From Scybalousia_A sp964626385 (GTDB lineage: Bacteria; Bacteroidota; Bacteroidia; Bacteroidales; P3): 12,603 nt of DNA. Both the position numbers and the translations under genes were made by a program. Location of the stretch: positions 1-12,603 of the forward strand of contig CAZVEO010000074.1 in NCBI GenBank assembly GCA_964626385.1. Reading direction: 5' to 3'. This document shows positions 1-6,382 of this stretch, one piece after another. Under the pieces are notes generated by a model, which was not told where the DNA came from, ran no database searches, and worked only from the letters and a program-made list of their open reading frames with translations. Position 1 is the stretch's first letter. Each line of letters opens with the position of its first letter.

Positions 1-20
1 CGTTTCGATTTCTCGAAACG
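1..20. other. Hairpin at the left edge
   Basis: Perfect 8-bp stem (CGTTTCGA paired with TCGAAACG) around a TTTC loop. The bases after it, AAGATTCGTT (21-30), have no visible partner because the window begins at the stem, so a longer hairpin may continue outside. It lies about 70-90 bases downstream of the leftward promoter at 99-130, so it could be a terminator, a leader structure or the end of a repeat element. The cut edge prevents a choice. Confidence 0.45.
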
Positions 21-35
21 AAGATTCGTTATTGT

Positions 36-55
36 TGATTATCAAGTAGTTACAA
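36..55 (+). repeat. Inverted copy of part of the end repeat
   Basis: TGATTATCAA-GT-AGTTACAA matches the reverse complement of 149-168 (TGATTATCAA-TA-AGTTACAA) at 18 of 20 bases. A further ATAAAAA match follows after a 2-base offset (58-64 against 142-148). The two arms face each other and the leftward promoter at 99-130 lies between them. This may be a pair of operators for one regulator, or the arms of an invertible promoter. No recombinase gene is present in the window. Confidence 0.6.
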
Positions 56-98
56 TGATAAAAATCGCTGATTTTGAGGTAGGTATCTTTTTCTCTTA

Positions 99-130
99 CA
101 AAGTTACGAACATTTTTTGACCTGACCAAA
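99..130 (-). promoter_or_regulatory. Leftward Bacteroidetes-type promoter
   Basis: On the minus strand there is a TTTG at 127-130, a 20-base spacer, and TAACTTTG at 99-106. This fits the Bacteroidetes primary sigma pattern TTTG-N19..21-TAnnTTTG with no mismatch in the fixed positions. Transcription would leave the window at its left edge, so the gene driven is not visible. The TTTG lies inside the 69-72 bp repeat shared with the right end, but the TAACTTTG lies just outside it. Confidence 0.65.
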
Positions 131-180
131 CGCGTGCACACTTTTTATTTGTAACTTATTGATAATCAGTAAACCGATTT
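109..180 (+). repeat. Left copy of the inverted end repeat
   Basis: Positions 109-180 match the reverse complement of 12532-12603 at 69 of 72 bases (67 of 69 over 112-180). The mismatches are at 111, 147 and 175. The repeat holds GTGCAC, the promoter -33 TTTG (minus strand) and one arm of the local inverted repeat (149-168). I see no open reading frame in it. Similarity falls away at 181, so the inner boundary is sharp. Candidate identities are the 5' edge of a multi-copy element such as an insertion sequence or an RNA operon, or a dispersed intergenic regulatory repeat. I cannot name the family. Confidence 0.85.
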
Positions 181-200
181 TTTTAGACTCAGCCTACTTT

Positions 201-336
201 TATAAGGGCAAAGCCACTACTTTTTTGATAGGTTAGCATAAGTTGCAGCCTGAGGCTGTTCTATAAGGGCAAAGCCGTTAACCTTATAGGCTAGCATAGG
301 TTGTAATGAGTTATTATGAGTTAGCATAAGGGCAAA
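201..336 (+). repeat. Degenerate direct repeats and small hairpins
   Basis: TATAAGGGCAAAGCC occurs at 201-215 and 262-276 (period 61), with a shorter ATAAGGGCAAA at 326-336. TTAGCATAAG occurs at 233-242 and 321-330, with a diverged TAGCATAG at 292-299. Small hairpins are embedded: CAGCC-TGA-GGCTG (246-258), and CTATAAGG pairing with CCTTATAG (261-268 with 282-289). A minus-strand reading frame through this stretch is made of the repeat units and is not credible as a gene. Together with 1-200 this accounts for the gene-free 462 bases at the left end. Confidence 0.6.
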
Positions 337-373
337 TAAGTAAGGTTTTTTATAAAAATCACTATTATAGAGT

Positions 374-405
374 ATTGTGTGAATTACTAAATTAAAATAC
401 TTTTG
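374..405 (+). promoter_or_regulatory. Promoter of the methyltransferase gene
   Basis: ATTG at 374-377, then a 20-base spacer, then TACTTTTG at 398-405. The -7 box is a full match to TAnnTTTG and the -33 box matches three of four bases. The expected start of transcription is near 412, giving a leader of about 50 A/T-rich bases before the ATG at 463. The promoter lies on the gene side of the left repeats, so the methyltransferase appears to have its own transcription start. Confidence 0.55.
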
Positions 406-462
406 CAACACAATAATAATTTATATTTATACGGATAGATTAATAAAAAAAATACAAGATAT

Positions 463-1281
463 ATGGAACATAAGTTTAATAGTATAGTAGCGGAAACTTT
501 ACTTATACCGTTACATATGAGAGCAAAGGAAAGTAAGCAAAAAAATCCTATTCTAAATGATAAAATTGCAGAACAATTGGTAGAAAGTTTAGAATATGAT
601 TATTCTAAATTTGACCATGCAAAGTTAAGTGAGATTGGTTGTTTGGTGCGTGGTTGGTATTTTGACCACGCTGTGAAACGATTTGTAGAATCTCATAACA
701 AAACAATTGTCGTAAATGTAGGTTGTGGTTTAGATACTCGTTATCAACGTATTGGAAATAAAAAAGCCATTTTTTATGATATGGATTTACCTGAAGTTAT
801 TGACCTACGCAAAAAGTTAATCCCAGAACAAAGTAACAATATTTATATTTCTGCATCATTATTAGAGACTGATTGGATGGATACTTTAAAGAACAAATAT
901 CCAGAGTCAGCATTTATATTTATAGCCGAAGGTGTTCTTATGTATTTTGATGAAAAAGAGGTTAAAGATTTTCTACGCAATATAGCAAATAGATTTATCG
1001 GGGGAGAAATATGGTTTGATGTATGTGGTACAATGATGAGTCGACGTGGAGTAAAACCAGATTCTCTTCGTAATCATGAGGCTCAAATTCGTTTTGGGAT
1101 GGATAATGGACATATGGTGGAACAATGGGTATCAAATTTGAAACTCATAGAACAAAGTATTTATATGCAATTTTTCCGCAAGCGTTGGGGCTTTTTCTTT
1201 GGACAGATATTAGGACGCATACCTTCAATATGTAAAAAATTTAGTTCATTAGTAGGGTATAAAATCACTCAAACTGTATAA
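463..1281 (+). CDS. SAM-dependent O-methyltransferase, leucine carboxyl methyltransferase/TcmP-like family
   Basis: A 272-residue class I methyltransferase of the LCM/TcmP type. Members move a methyl group from S-adenosylmethionine to a carboxyl or hydroxyl group on proteins or small molecules; the acceptor here cannot be told. Visible motifs are the SAM-binding loop VVNVGCGLDTR (about 83-93), an acidic segment DMDLPEVIDLRK (about 106-117) where the ribose-binding acid is expected, and FIAEGVLMYF (about 153-162), typical of this family. There is no signal peptide or membrane segment, so it is probably cytosolic. It is the only rightward gene in the left 11 kb, has its own promoter, and is bracketed by related degenerate repeats in inverted orientation (277-310 and 1340-1361), which suggests accessory rather than core status. 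In other bacteria the family includes polyketide-modifying enzymes, but no biosynthetic partners are nearby. Confidence 0.85.
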   Translation: MEHKFNSIVAETLLIPLHMRAKESKQKNPILNDKIAEQLVESLEYDYSKFDHAKLSEIGCLVRGWYFDHAVKRFVESHNKTIVVNVGCGLDTRYQRIGNKKAIFYDMDLPEVIDLRKKLIPEQSNNIYISASLLETDWMDTLKNKYPESAFIFIAEGVLMYFDEKEVKDFLRNIANRFIGGEIWFDVCGTMMSRRGVKPDSLRNHEAQIRFGMDNGHMVEQWVSNLKLIEQSIYMQFFRKRWGFFFGQILGRIPSICKKFSSLVGYKITQTV

Positions 1282-1316
1282 TATAAAAACACCCCATCAA
1301 ACTTATCACAACTTGT

Positions 1317-1361
1317 GCTAACCTTAGAACTCAACAAAACTCATTGTAACCTAAGGTTAAC
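1317..1361. terminator. Inverted repeat between convergent genes, possible terminator
   Basis: TAACCTTAG (1319-1327) pairs perfectly with CTAAGGTTA (1351-1359), with a G-C pair beyond one mismatch (1317 with 1361). A shorter alternative is TAACC-TAA-GGTTA (1347-1359). It sits between the ends of the methyltransferase and rarA, the expected place for a bidirectional terminator, and TTTT follows soon after in the rightward direction. The 23-base loop is long for a classic terminator. The same stretch resembles the repeats at 277-330, so it may be mainly a repeat remnant. Confidence 0.4.
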
Positions 1362-1370
1362 CTTTTATTG

Positions 1371-2627
1371 TTAATAGTTATAAATATCTTTCCAGTGGTT
1401 TTGTAAGGAGGAGAGTATTTGTTTTTCTTTTGGGTTATCTTGAGGTTGGTACAAGATTTTGCCTTGCAGAGCATCGGGTAGAAATTGTTGTTTTACAAAA
1501 TTACCTTCATAGTCATGGGCATACTTATAGTCTTCTCCATAGCCAATTTGTTTCATTAGTTTGGTTGGAGCGTTTCTTAGATGTAAAGGAACGGGTAAAT
1601 CACCACTACGTTTTATTTCTGCCAAAGCTTCGTCTATGGCAAGATAGGAAGCGTTGCTTTTGGCAGAGGTGGCAAGATATATGGCGGTTTGTGATAGTAT
1701 TATTCTACACTCAGGGTAACCTATTTTGTTGCAAGCCTCAAAACAAGCATTTGCCAAAAGCAAGGCGTTAGGGTTGGCATTACCTATATCTTCGGAGGCA
1801 AGTATAATCATACGTCGAGCAATAAATAGAGGGTCTTCTCCTGCATCTATCATTCGAGCCAACCAATAGACAGAAGCATTTGGGTCAGAGCCTCGCATAC
1901 TCTTTATAAAAGCTGAAATTATATTGTAATGACTTTCTCCTTTTTTGTCGTAGAGGGCAATATTTTGTTGAATAATATTTTTTACCAAATCATTGGTGAT
2001 TATCAAATTACCCTTACTTTGACTACATACCATTTCAAAAGCGTTAAGTAATTTTCTTGCATCTCCTCCACTTATTCTCAATAGAGCTTCTGTTTGTTTG
2101 AGTTCTATATTGCGTTGTTCTGTTTTTTGTATGTATTCTTTAGCTTTGAAAAGCAGAGCATCCAAATCTTGTTTGTCTAATTCTTTAAGTATATAAACTT
2201 GACAACGAGATAGCAAAGGACTTATAACCTCAAAAGATGGGTTTTCCGTTGTGGCTCCTATAAGGGTTACTATACCTTTTTCCACCGCTCCAAGCAAAGA
2301 GTCTTGCTGAGATTTTGAAAATCTGTGTATTTCGTCTATAAATAATACACTATTATTACCATATTGTTTGGCTTTGTCAATAACCTCTCTTACCTCTTTT
2401 ACACCAGAGTTGATAGCAGAAAGAGAAAAAAAAGGGAGGGTTAGAGTTGTGGCTATAATGTTGGCAAGAGTGGTTTTGCCAACGCCCGGAGGTCCCCAAA
2501 GTATCATAGAAGGAATTTGACCTTTTTCTATGGCATTGCGGAGTATTGCTCCTTTGCCCACCAAATGTTGTTGTCCAAGATAATCGTCCAAAGTTTTTGG
2601 TCGGAGTATTTCTGCTAAAGGTTTCAT
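1371..2627 (-). CDS. rarA: Replication-associated recombination protein A (RarA/MgsA), AAA+ ATPase
   Basis: A full-length 418-residue clamp-loader-like AAA+ ATPase of the RarA/MgsA/WRNIP1 family, which acts at stalled replication forks and gaps together with single-strand binding protein and recombination proteins. Visible elements are Walker A GPPGVGKTT (45-53), Walker B VLFIDEIHR (94-102), sensor 1 ATTENPSF (125-132), an arginine-finger segment SPLLSRC (136-142), and the family-specific C-terminal domain (roughly 225 onward) with MRGSDPNASVYWLARM followed by EDIG. The N-terminus PLAEILRPKTLDDYLGQQHL is the usual start of the family, which supports the ATG at 2627. It lies 63 bases beyond the radical SAM gene and has its own -7 box in that gap. 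No key residue is missing. Confidence 0.95.
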   Translation of the reverse strand: MKPLAEILRPKTLDDYLGQQHLVGKGAILRNAIEKGQIPSMILWGPPGVGKTTLANIIATTLTLPFFSLSAINSGVKEVREVIDKAKQYGNNSVLFIDEIHRFSKSQQDSLLGAVEKGIVTLIGATTENPSFEVISPLLSRCQVYILKELDKQDLDALLFKAKEYIQKTEQRNIELKQTEALLRISGGDARKLLNAFEMVCSQSKGNLIITNDLVKNIIQQNIALYDKKGESHYNIISAFIKSMRGSDPNASVYWLARMIDAGEDPLFIARRMIILASEDIGNANPNALLLANACFEACNKIGYPECRIILSQTAIYLATSAKSNASYLAIDEALAEIKRSGDLPVPLHLRNAPTKLMKQIGYGEDYKYAHDYEGNFVKQQFLPDALQGKILYQPQDNPKEKQILSSLQNHWKDIYNY

Positions 2628-2646
2628 ATTAAAAATATTAGTCTTG

Positions 2647-2654
2647 CAAAATTA
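2647..2654 (-). promoter_or_regulatory. -7 box of rarA
   Basis: TAATTTTG on the minus strand fits TAnnTTTG and lies 19 bases upstream of the rarA ATG, predicting a very short leader. No convincing TTTG is seen about 19-21 bases further upstream, so the -33 element is weak or absent. The box suggests rarA can be transcribed independently of the upstream radical SAM gene. Confidence 0.4.
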
Positions 2655-2690
2655 CAAAATCATTTGATAAAAATAAATTCCACTCCCGTT

Positions 2691-3665
2691 TTATTCTGTA
2701 GTCAATTCTCCTTGTTGCACTCTTGTTGTTTGAATAATATTAAGAGAGCGACGAGAAATAATGTCTTTATTTTTTGATTGATAACCCATTATGTAGTTGA
2801 TATCTTTGGGGTTAACATATATGGTTTTTATCTTATCATCCAACTGCAACAATTTATCTCTCCAAAGCGAAGAAAGTACAAGTTCAAAAAAAGAAATATG
2901 AAAAGGTCCTGCCAAGAAACCTTTGCCTGATACCAAATCTTTGGAAGGGTGTAAGCCAACTCTAAGTATTTTAATCTTGCTTTTTGCAAAAACTTTATAT
3001 ACTTCCTTTGTCCAATCTACGGCTTGATTTATAGTCAAAGGAGAGTATTTGTTTTCTCTATAAAGTTGTGCCAAAGCAGTATGTTCTATTACTAAAGTAG
3101 GGTATATTCTTGTGGTTTTTGCTCCTAAGGAAACTATTTTTTTTGCTGTGTTGATACTCTTTTCTTTGGTGTCTAATGGCAAGCCTATCATCATTTGTAA
3201 ACCAAGATTAAACCCATAAGAATTAATCAGTTTAGATGCCTTATAAACATCCTCTACTTTGTGTCCTCTTTCTGAAAAAGATAAAACCTCATCATCCAAA
3301 GACTGAGCGCCTAATTCTATATCCAAGACATTGTTCGCTTTGAGGTTATCAAGAATTTGTTCATTTATGTAATCGGGTCTAGTAGACAAGCGTATAGATT
3401 TTACTTTGCCCTCTTTTATATAAGGTTGTATTGCTTGCAAATATTTGTTTTGCAAGCTTATTTCTATACCCGTAAAACTTCCTCCAAAGAAAGCTACTTC
3501 CACCTCTGTTCCATTTTTTATAGTAGCAAGATGAGCATCAATTATCTCTTTAACTTGCTCTATACTCGGAGCCTTAGATTGTCCACTAATATGTCTTTGA
3601 TTACAAAATATACAACTATGAGGACAAGCCAAATGAGGAATAAATATAGGTATATTACAATGCAT
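2691..3665 (-). CDS. Elp3-like radical SAM protein without an acetyltransferase domain
   Basis: A 324-residue radical SAM protein. The iron-sulfur cysteines are C14-x3-C18-x2-C21 in CPHSCIFCNQ; just before them is the family-like N-terminus NIPIFIPHLAC, which supports the start at 3665. Further Elp3-type features are the glycine motif VAFFGGSFTG (about 58-67), SIRLSTRPDYI (about 90-100), LGAQS with a following RGH, and a C-terminal AGPFHISFFELV. It resembles the Elp3 radical SAM half (COG1243 type) but ends without the GNAT acetyltransferase half that Elp3 needs for tRNA wobble-uridine modification. Comparable stand-alone proteins occur in Firmicutes and Bacteroidetes with, to my knowledge, no established substrate. 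The next radical SAM gene in the window, miaB, is a separate family. A 17-bp hairpin lies just upstream. Confidence 0.85.
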   Translation of the reverse strand: MHCNIPIFIPHLACPHSCIFCNQRHISGQSKAPSIEQVKEIIDAHLATIKNGTEVEVAFFGGSFTGIEISLQNKYLQAIQPYIKEGKVKSIRLSTRPDYINEQILDNLKANNVLDIELGAQSLDDEVLSFSERGHKVEDVYKASKLINSYGFNLGLQMMIGLPLDTKEKSINTAKKIVSLGAKTTRIYPTLVIEHTALAQLYRENKYSPLTINQAVDWTKEVYKVFAKSKIKILRVGLHPSKDLVSGKGFLAGPFHISFFELVLSSLWRDKLLQLDDKIKTIYVNPKDINYIMGYQSKNKDIISRRSLNIIQTTRVQQGELTTE

Positions 3666-3684
3666 AAACGTTTTTCTACGGTTA

Positions 3685-3727
3685 AACTTATAGGACGAAA
3701 AGACCTTATGTTTTCGTCCTATAAGTT
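3685..3727. terminator. Perfect 17-bp hairpin between wzc and the radical SAM gene
   Basis: Bases 3685-3701 pair without mismatch with 3711-3727 around a 9-base loop (GACCTTATG). It begins 39 bases after the wzc stop in the direction of transcription and ends about 20 bases before the radical SAM ATG, so it would terminate or attenuate wza-wzc transcription. There is no U-run after the stem in either direction, which weakens a factor-independent terminator call. A poor -7 box (TAACTTTT, 3728-3735, minus strand) abuts it; if that is used, the hairpin would form the 5' end of the radical SAM transcript. Confidence 0.55.
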
Positions 3728-3766
3728 AAAAGTTATATATAACAACTATTTATGATAAGTTAAATC

Positions 3767-6376
3767 TTATATTTCGTACTTAGAAATCCCCCCCCCCATA
3801 CTACTATCTAACTGATTATCAGTGGTATTGCGTTTATTACCTGAATGATTACGTGACTTACTTGAATGATGAGTATGTTTGTGGGAAATTTCATCATCAA
3901 AGTATCCATAGCCGTAACCATTACCATATCCATACTTTCCATACCCGTATTTGCCATATCCACCATAACCATAGCCTCTTCCGTAAGCATAGCCCTTGCC
4001 ATACCCATATTTTTGCATAACGTTTTCTACACCATTAAGTATAAAGTTAACAGCAACATTGCTTCTTTGCTCCATTTCTACCAAAGAATTTGAAAGAATA
4101 GAAGCAGAGGTTCTTCCTAATCTAACCATATACAACACAACATCCACTTGTTTTGCAAGAGTTTGAGCATCCGCAATAAGATTTACCGGAGGAGTATCCA
4201 AAATGATATAATCATATCTTTTTCTCAATTCTATGATAAGATTTTTCATTTTCTCGGAATCTATAATTTCTGATGGGTTAGGAGGTACTTGACCCACACA
4301 TACAACATCAAAATTATCAAACTCAGTATGTTGAATTATATCCTCAACACCCACTTTACCTACATAATAAGAGGTTATACCTTTGCTTGCATCAAGTCCA
4401 AATGTTTTGTGATATCTTGGTTTTCTAAGGTCACATTCCAAAAGCAAAGTTTTACTCTTATTTATGGAAAAAACAGAAGCAATATTTACTGAGGTAAGAG
4501 ATTTGCCCTCGTTTGGCATAGAAGAAGTAATAAGAATAGTTTTTCCCAACCCCTTATCCTCGCTTTCTTTACTATCCAAAATATACTTAACATTGGTTCT
4601 TATTGTTCTATAACACTCTGTTATTTGAGATTTAGGTTTGTTAAAGACCATCAAAGGATTGCTTCCATCTGGGAAACGAGGAATATATCCAAGTATAGGA
4701 TTTTGAGATACATTCTGCAAATCGTCTTTGCTGTCTATAGTATCCTTTGTTATATGTTTTAAGAATATGTACAAGCCCGGAAACAACAATCCCAACAAGA
4801 AAGCAATAAAAAAATTCAACGCCGTACGAGGATAAACCTTGTTAGAAACTGTTGCTTTGTCTATTATCTTATGGTCAGGCAAAGCCGCATTTTTTGCTAT
4901 CTCAGCATCTGCTCTTTTTTGATACAAGAAAGAATATATCTCATCATTAAATTTGAATTGACGCTCTATATTTATCATATTTCTTTCCGTAGAAGGTAGT
5001 TTGTTGATAGCGAGTTGCAATTCATTTTGTTGTCTTTCCAATTCTTTCACAATAATGTTTGAAGCCTCTTTTATACTCTTTAAACTCTCAGATATTTGAT
5101 TTCTTATCGTTTCTATGGTTGTTTTCAATTCTTTGGTTTTAGGGTTCTTGTCAGAACGTTTTGCAATAGTGGTTTTGTATTCTATTATTGCATCGGACAA
5201 TTTTCCTATAAGAGTATTAAGCACAACATCAGTTACCCCTGCCGCAGACGGAGAGGCTATACCCTCATCTATATCGGCAACATCTATATAGTTGGTAAGA
5301 TAGTTGTAATATTGTCTTTTAGAATATTCTAAAGCTTTCTGTTCTTGTAATTTGTTACTTTTTTCATACAAATACTGACCATCGTTGGTAAGATTAAGAG
5401 TGTTGTGTAATTCTTTGAAAGATTCTCTTTTTGCCTCGGCAATGGAAAGTGAATCAGAAATAGCCACTATTTGATTGTTAACAAAATCTATGGTTGCTAT
5501 GTTTAGATAATTTTTTTCTTCAAAAGTTTTATCTATATACACCTGACACAAAGTGTTAACAAAATCTATTGCAATTTTAGGGTTATTGTCTTTGAATTTA
5601 ATGGTTACAATGGAAGATTCCTTATTGATAAGGTCTATCTTGGTAGAGTTATAAGCTTCTGCCATTGCCTCCAAATTGTTAATTCTAAAAGCGTAAGGCA
5701 AGTTCACATTCTTATCATCCCATTTGTCTTCTACAAGTTTTACCTTAAAACGCATACCATCTTTGTTGTACCACTCACCAAATTTCAACTTAACATCCCT
5801 ACTTGGCACATCGGTTTTTTCGTCCAAAAGTTGGTCTTCTACATAATCATATACAGAGATATTGCTCTTGGCATCGTATGAAAGTTCAAAGGTTTCTTTG
5901 TCCAATATCTTTACCTTTATACTCATATTGGTTGGTTGAGGCTGAGTAATATCCAAAATAACCTCAAACGGAGTGTCCTTGTATATATCATCATATCTAA
6001 AATTTAATCTTTGATAATAAGATACATACATATTCATTGTTTTAAGGACATGTTTTGTAATGGTATTGGATTGTATTGTACCTATTGCATTTTGAAAATC
6101 TTCGTTGCCAGAACGCAAAAATGCTGTATTTATAAACATAGAATTTAACATTTCATTGTTTGTCTTTATCAAAAGAGTAGCTGAAGACTCGTACTTAGGA
6201 GTAGCATATCTATTAACAAAAAAAGCAAGAATTAAAGTTATGGCTACTGTTATTGCAAAAAGATACCATTTTTCACACACCTTAAACCACAACTCGGCAA
6301 TATTTATCTGATTTTCTTTTTCTTGCCCTGCTGCAGTTGTTTCTATTTGTTTATTTGATATATTTTTTGGATTCAT
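3767..6376 (-). CDS. wzc: Capsule/exopolysaccharide chain-length determinant with bacterial tyrosine kinase domain (Wzc-like)
   Basis: An 869-residue inner-membrane co-polymerase/BY-kinase that works with the Wza-type exporter encoded just upstream. A Wzz domain begins near residue 26, with the first membrane helix at about 38-55. A long periplasmic region with coiled coil follows (about 60-515), ending in a GNVR-like segment (about 460-497) before the second helix (about 519-539). The cytoplasmic kinase has ECYRTIRTN (587-595), Walker A SSMPNEGKS (618-626), Walker A' LLLECDLRKP (643-652) and Walker B YIILDTPPV (723-731). The tail has 14 tyrosines in a Tyr/Gly-rich run (790-825), the expected autophosphorylation cluster, then a His/Ser/Asn-rich stretch and the final GGGISKYEI. 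Start ATG is 6 bases after the wza stop, so the two are one operon. A run of ten G lies near the stop. Confidence 0.95.
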   Translation of the reverse strand: MNPKNISNKQIETTAAGQEKENQINIAELWFKVCEKWYLFAITVAITLILAFFVNRYATPKYESSATLLIKTNNEMLNSMFINTAFLRSGNEDFQNAIGTIQSNTITKHVLKTMNMYVSYYQRLNFRYDDIYKDTPFEVILDITQPQPTNMSIKVKILDKETFELSYDAKSNISVYDYVEDQLLDEKTDVPSRDVKLKFGEWYNKDGMRFKVKLVEDKWDDKNVNLPYAFRINNLEAMAEAYNSTKIDLINKESSIVTIKFKDNNPKIAIDFVNTLCQVYIDKTFEEKNYLNIATIDFVNNQIVAISDSLSIAEAKRESFKELHNTLNLTNDGQYLYEKSNKLQEQKALEYSKRQYYNYLTNYIDVADIDEGIASPSAAGVTDVVLNTLIGKLSDAIIEYKTTIAKRSDKNPKTKELKTTIETIRNQISESLKSIKEASNIIVKELERQQNELQLAINKLPSTERNMINIERQFKFNDEIYSFLYQKRADAEIAKNAALPDHKIIDKATVSNKVYPRTALNFFIAFLLGLLFPGLYIFLKHITKDTIDSKDDLQNVSQNPILGYIPRFPDGSNPLMVFNKPKSQITECYRTIRTNVKYILDSKESEDKGLGKTILITSSMPNEGKSLTSVNIASVFSINKSKTLLLECDLRKPRYHKTFGLDASKGITSYYVGKVGVEDIIQHTEFDNFDVVCVGQVPPNPSEIIDSEKMKNLIIELRKRYDYIILDTPPVNLIADAQTLAKQVDVVLYMVRLGRTSASILSNSLVEMEQRSNVAVNFILNGVENVMQKYGYGKGYAYGRGYGYGGYGKYGYGKYGYGNGYGYGYFDDEISHKHTHHSSKSRNHSGNKRNTTDNQLDSSMGGGISKYEI
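3788..3797 (-). repeat. G10 homopolymer at the 3' end of wzc
   Basis: Ten C on the plus strand, so ten G in the coding strand, starting with the G of ATG (M860) and encoding GGG (861-863). As given, the protein ends MGGG-ISKYEI. One extra G would give MGGG-DF and stop; one fewer would give MGGG-FLSTKYKI and stop. All three frames close within a dozen codons, so length changes would alter only the tail, including the last tyrosine (Y867). Such a tract stands out in AT-rich DNA and is a candidate slippage site. Homopolymer miscalling is a possible artefact. Confidence 0.75.
3899..4009 (-). repeat. Tyr/Gly codon repeat encoding the Wzc tail
   Basis: About 110 bases of irregular repeats built on the TATGGN/TACGGN hexamer (Tyr-Gly), interrupted by Lys, Arg, Asn and Ala codons. 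It encodes residues 790-826 with 14 tyrosines. The repeats are close enough to each other for unequal recombination or slippage in multiples of six bases, which would change tyrosine number without shifting frame. Tyr-rich tails are standard in BY-kinases; the length and regularity here are at the high end of what I would expect. Confidence 0.7.
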
Positions 6377-6382
6377 AAAGTA

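Noticed and set aside
1..180. Insertion sequence end with transposase
   Set aside because: No transposase fragment or recognised terminal repeat is visible; the shared repeat fits several kinds of multi-copy element.
201..336. Possible CRISPR-like array
   Set aside because: The repeats are imperfect, their spacing is irregular, there are too few units, and no cas gene is present.
217..411. Minus-strand reading frame of 64 codons in the left gene-free region
   Set aside because: It consists largely of the degenerate repeat units at 201-336, overlaps the methyltransferase promoter and resembles no known protein.
3808..4008. Minus-strand frame rich in Met, Ala and Gly overlapping the wzc tail
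   Set aside because: It is the shifted frame of the Tyr/Gly codon repeat; the in-frame tail belongs to the kinase.
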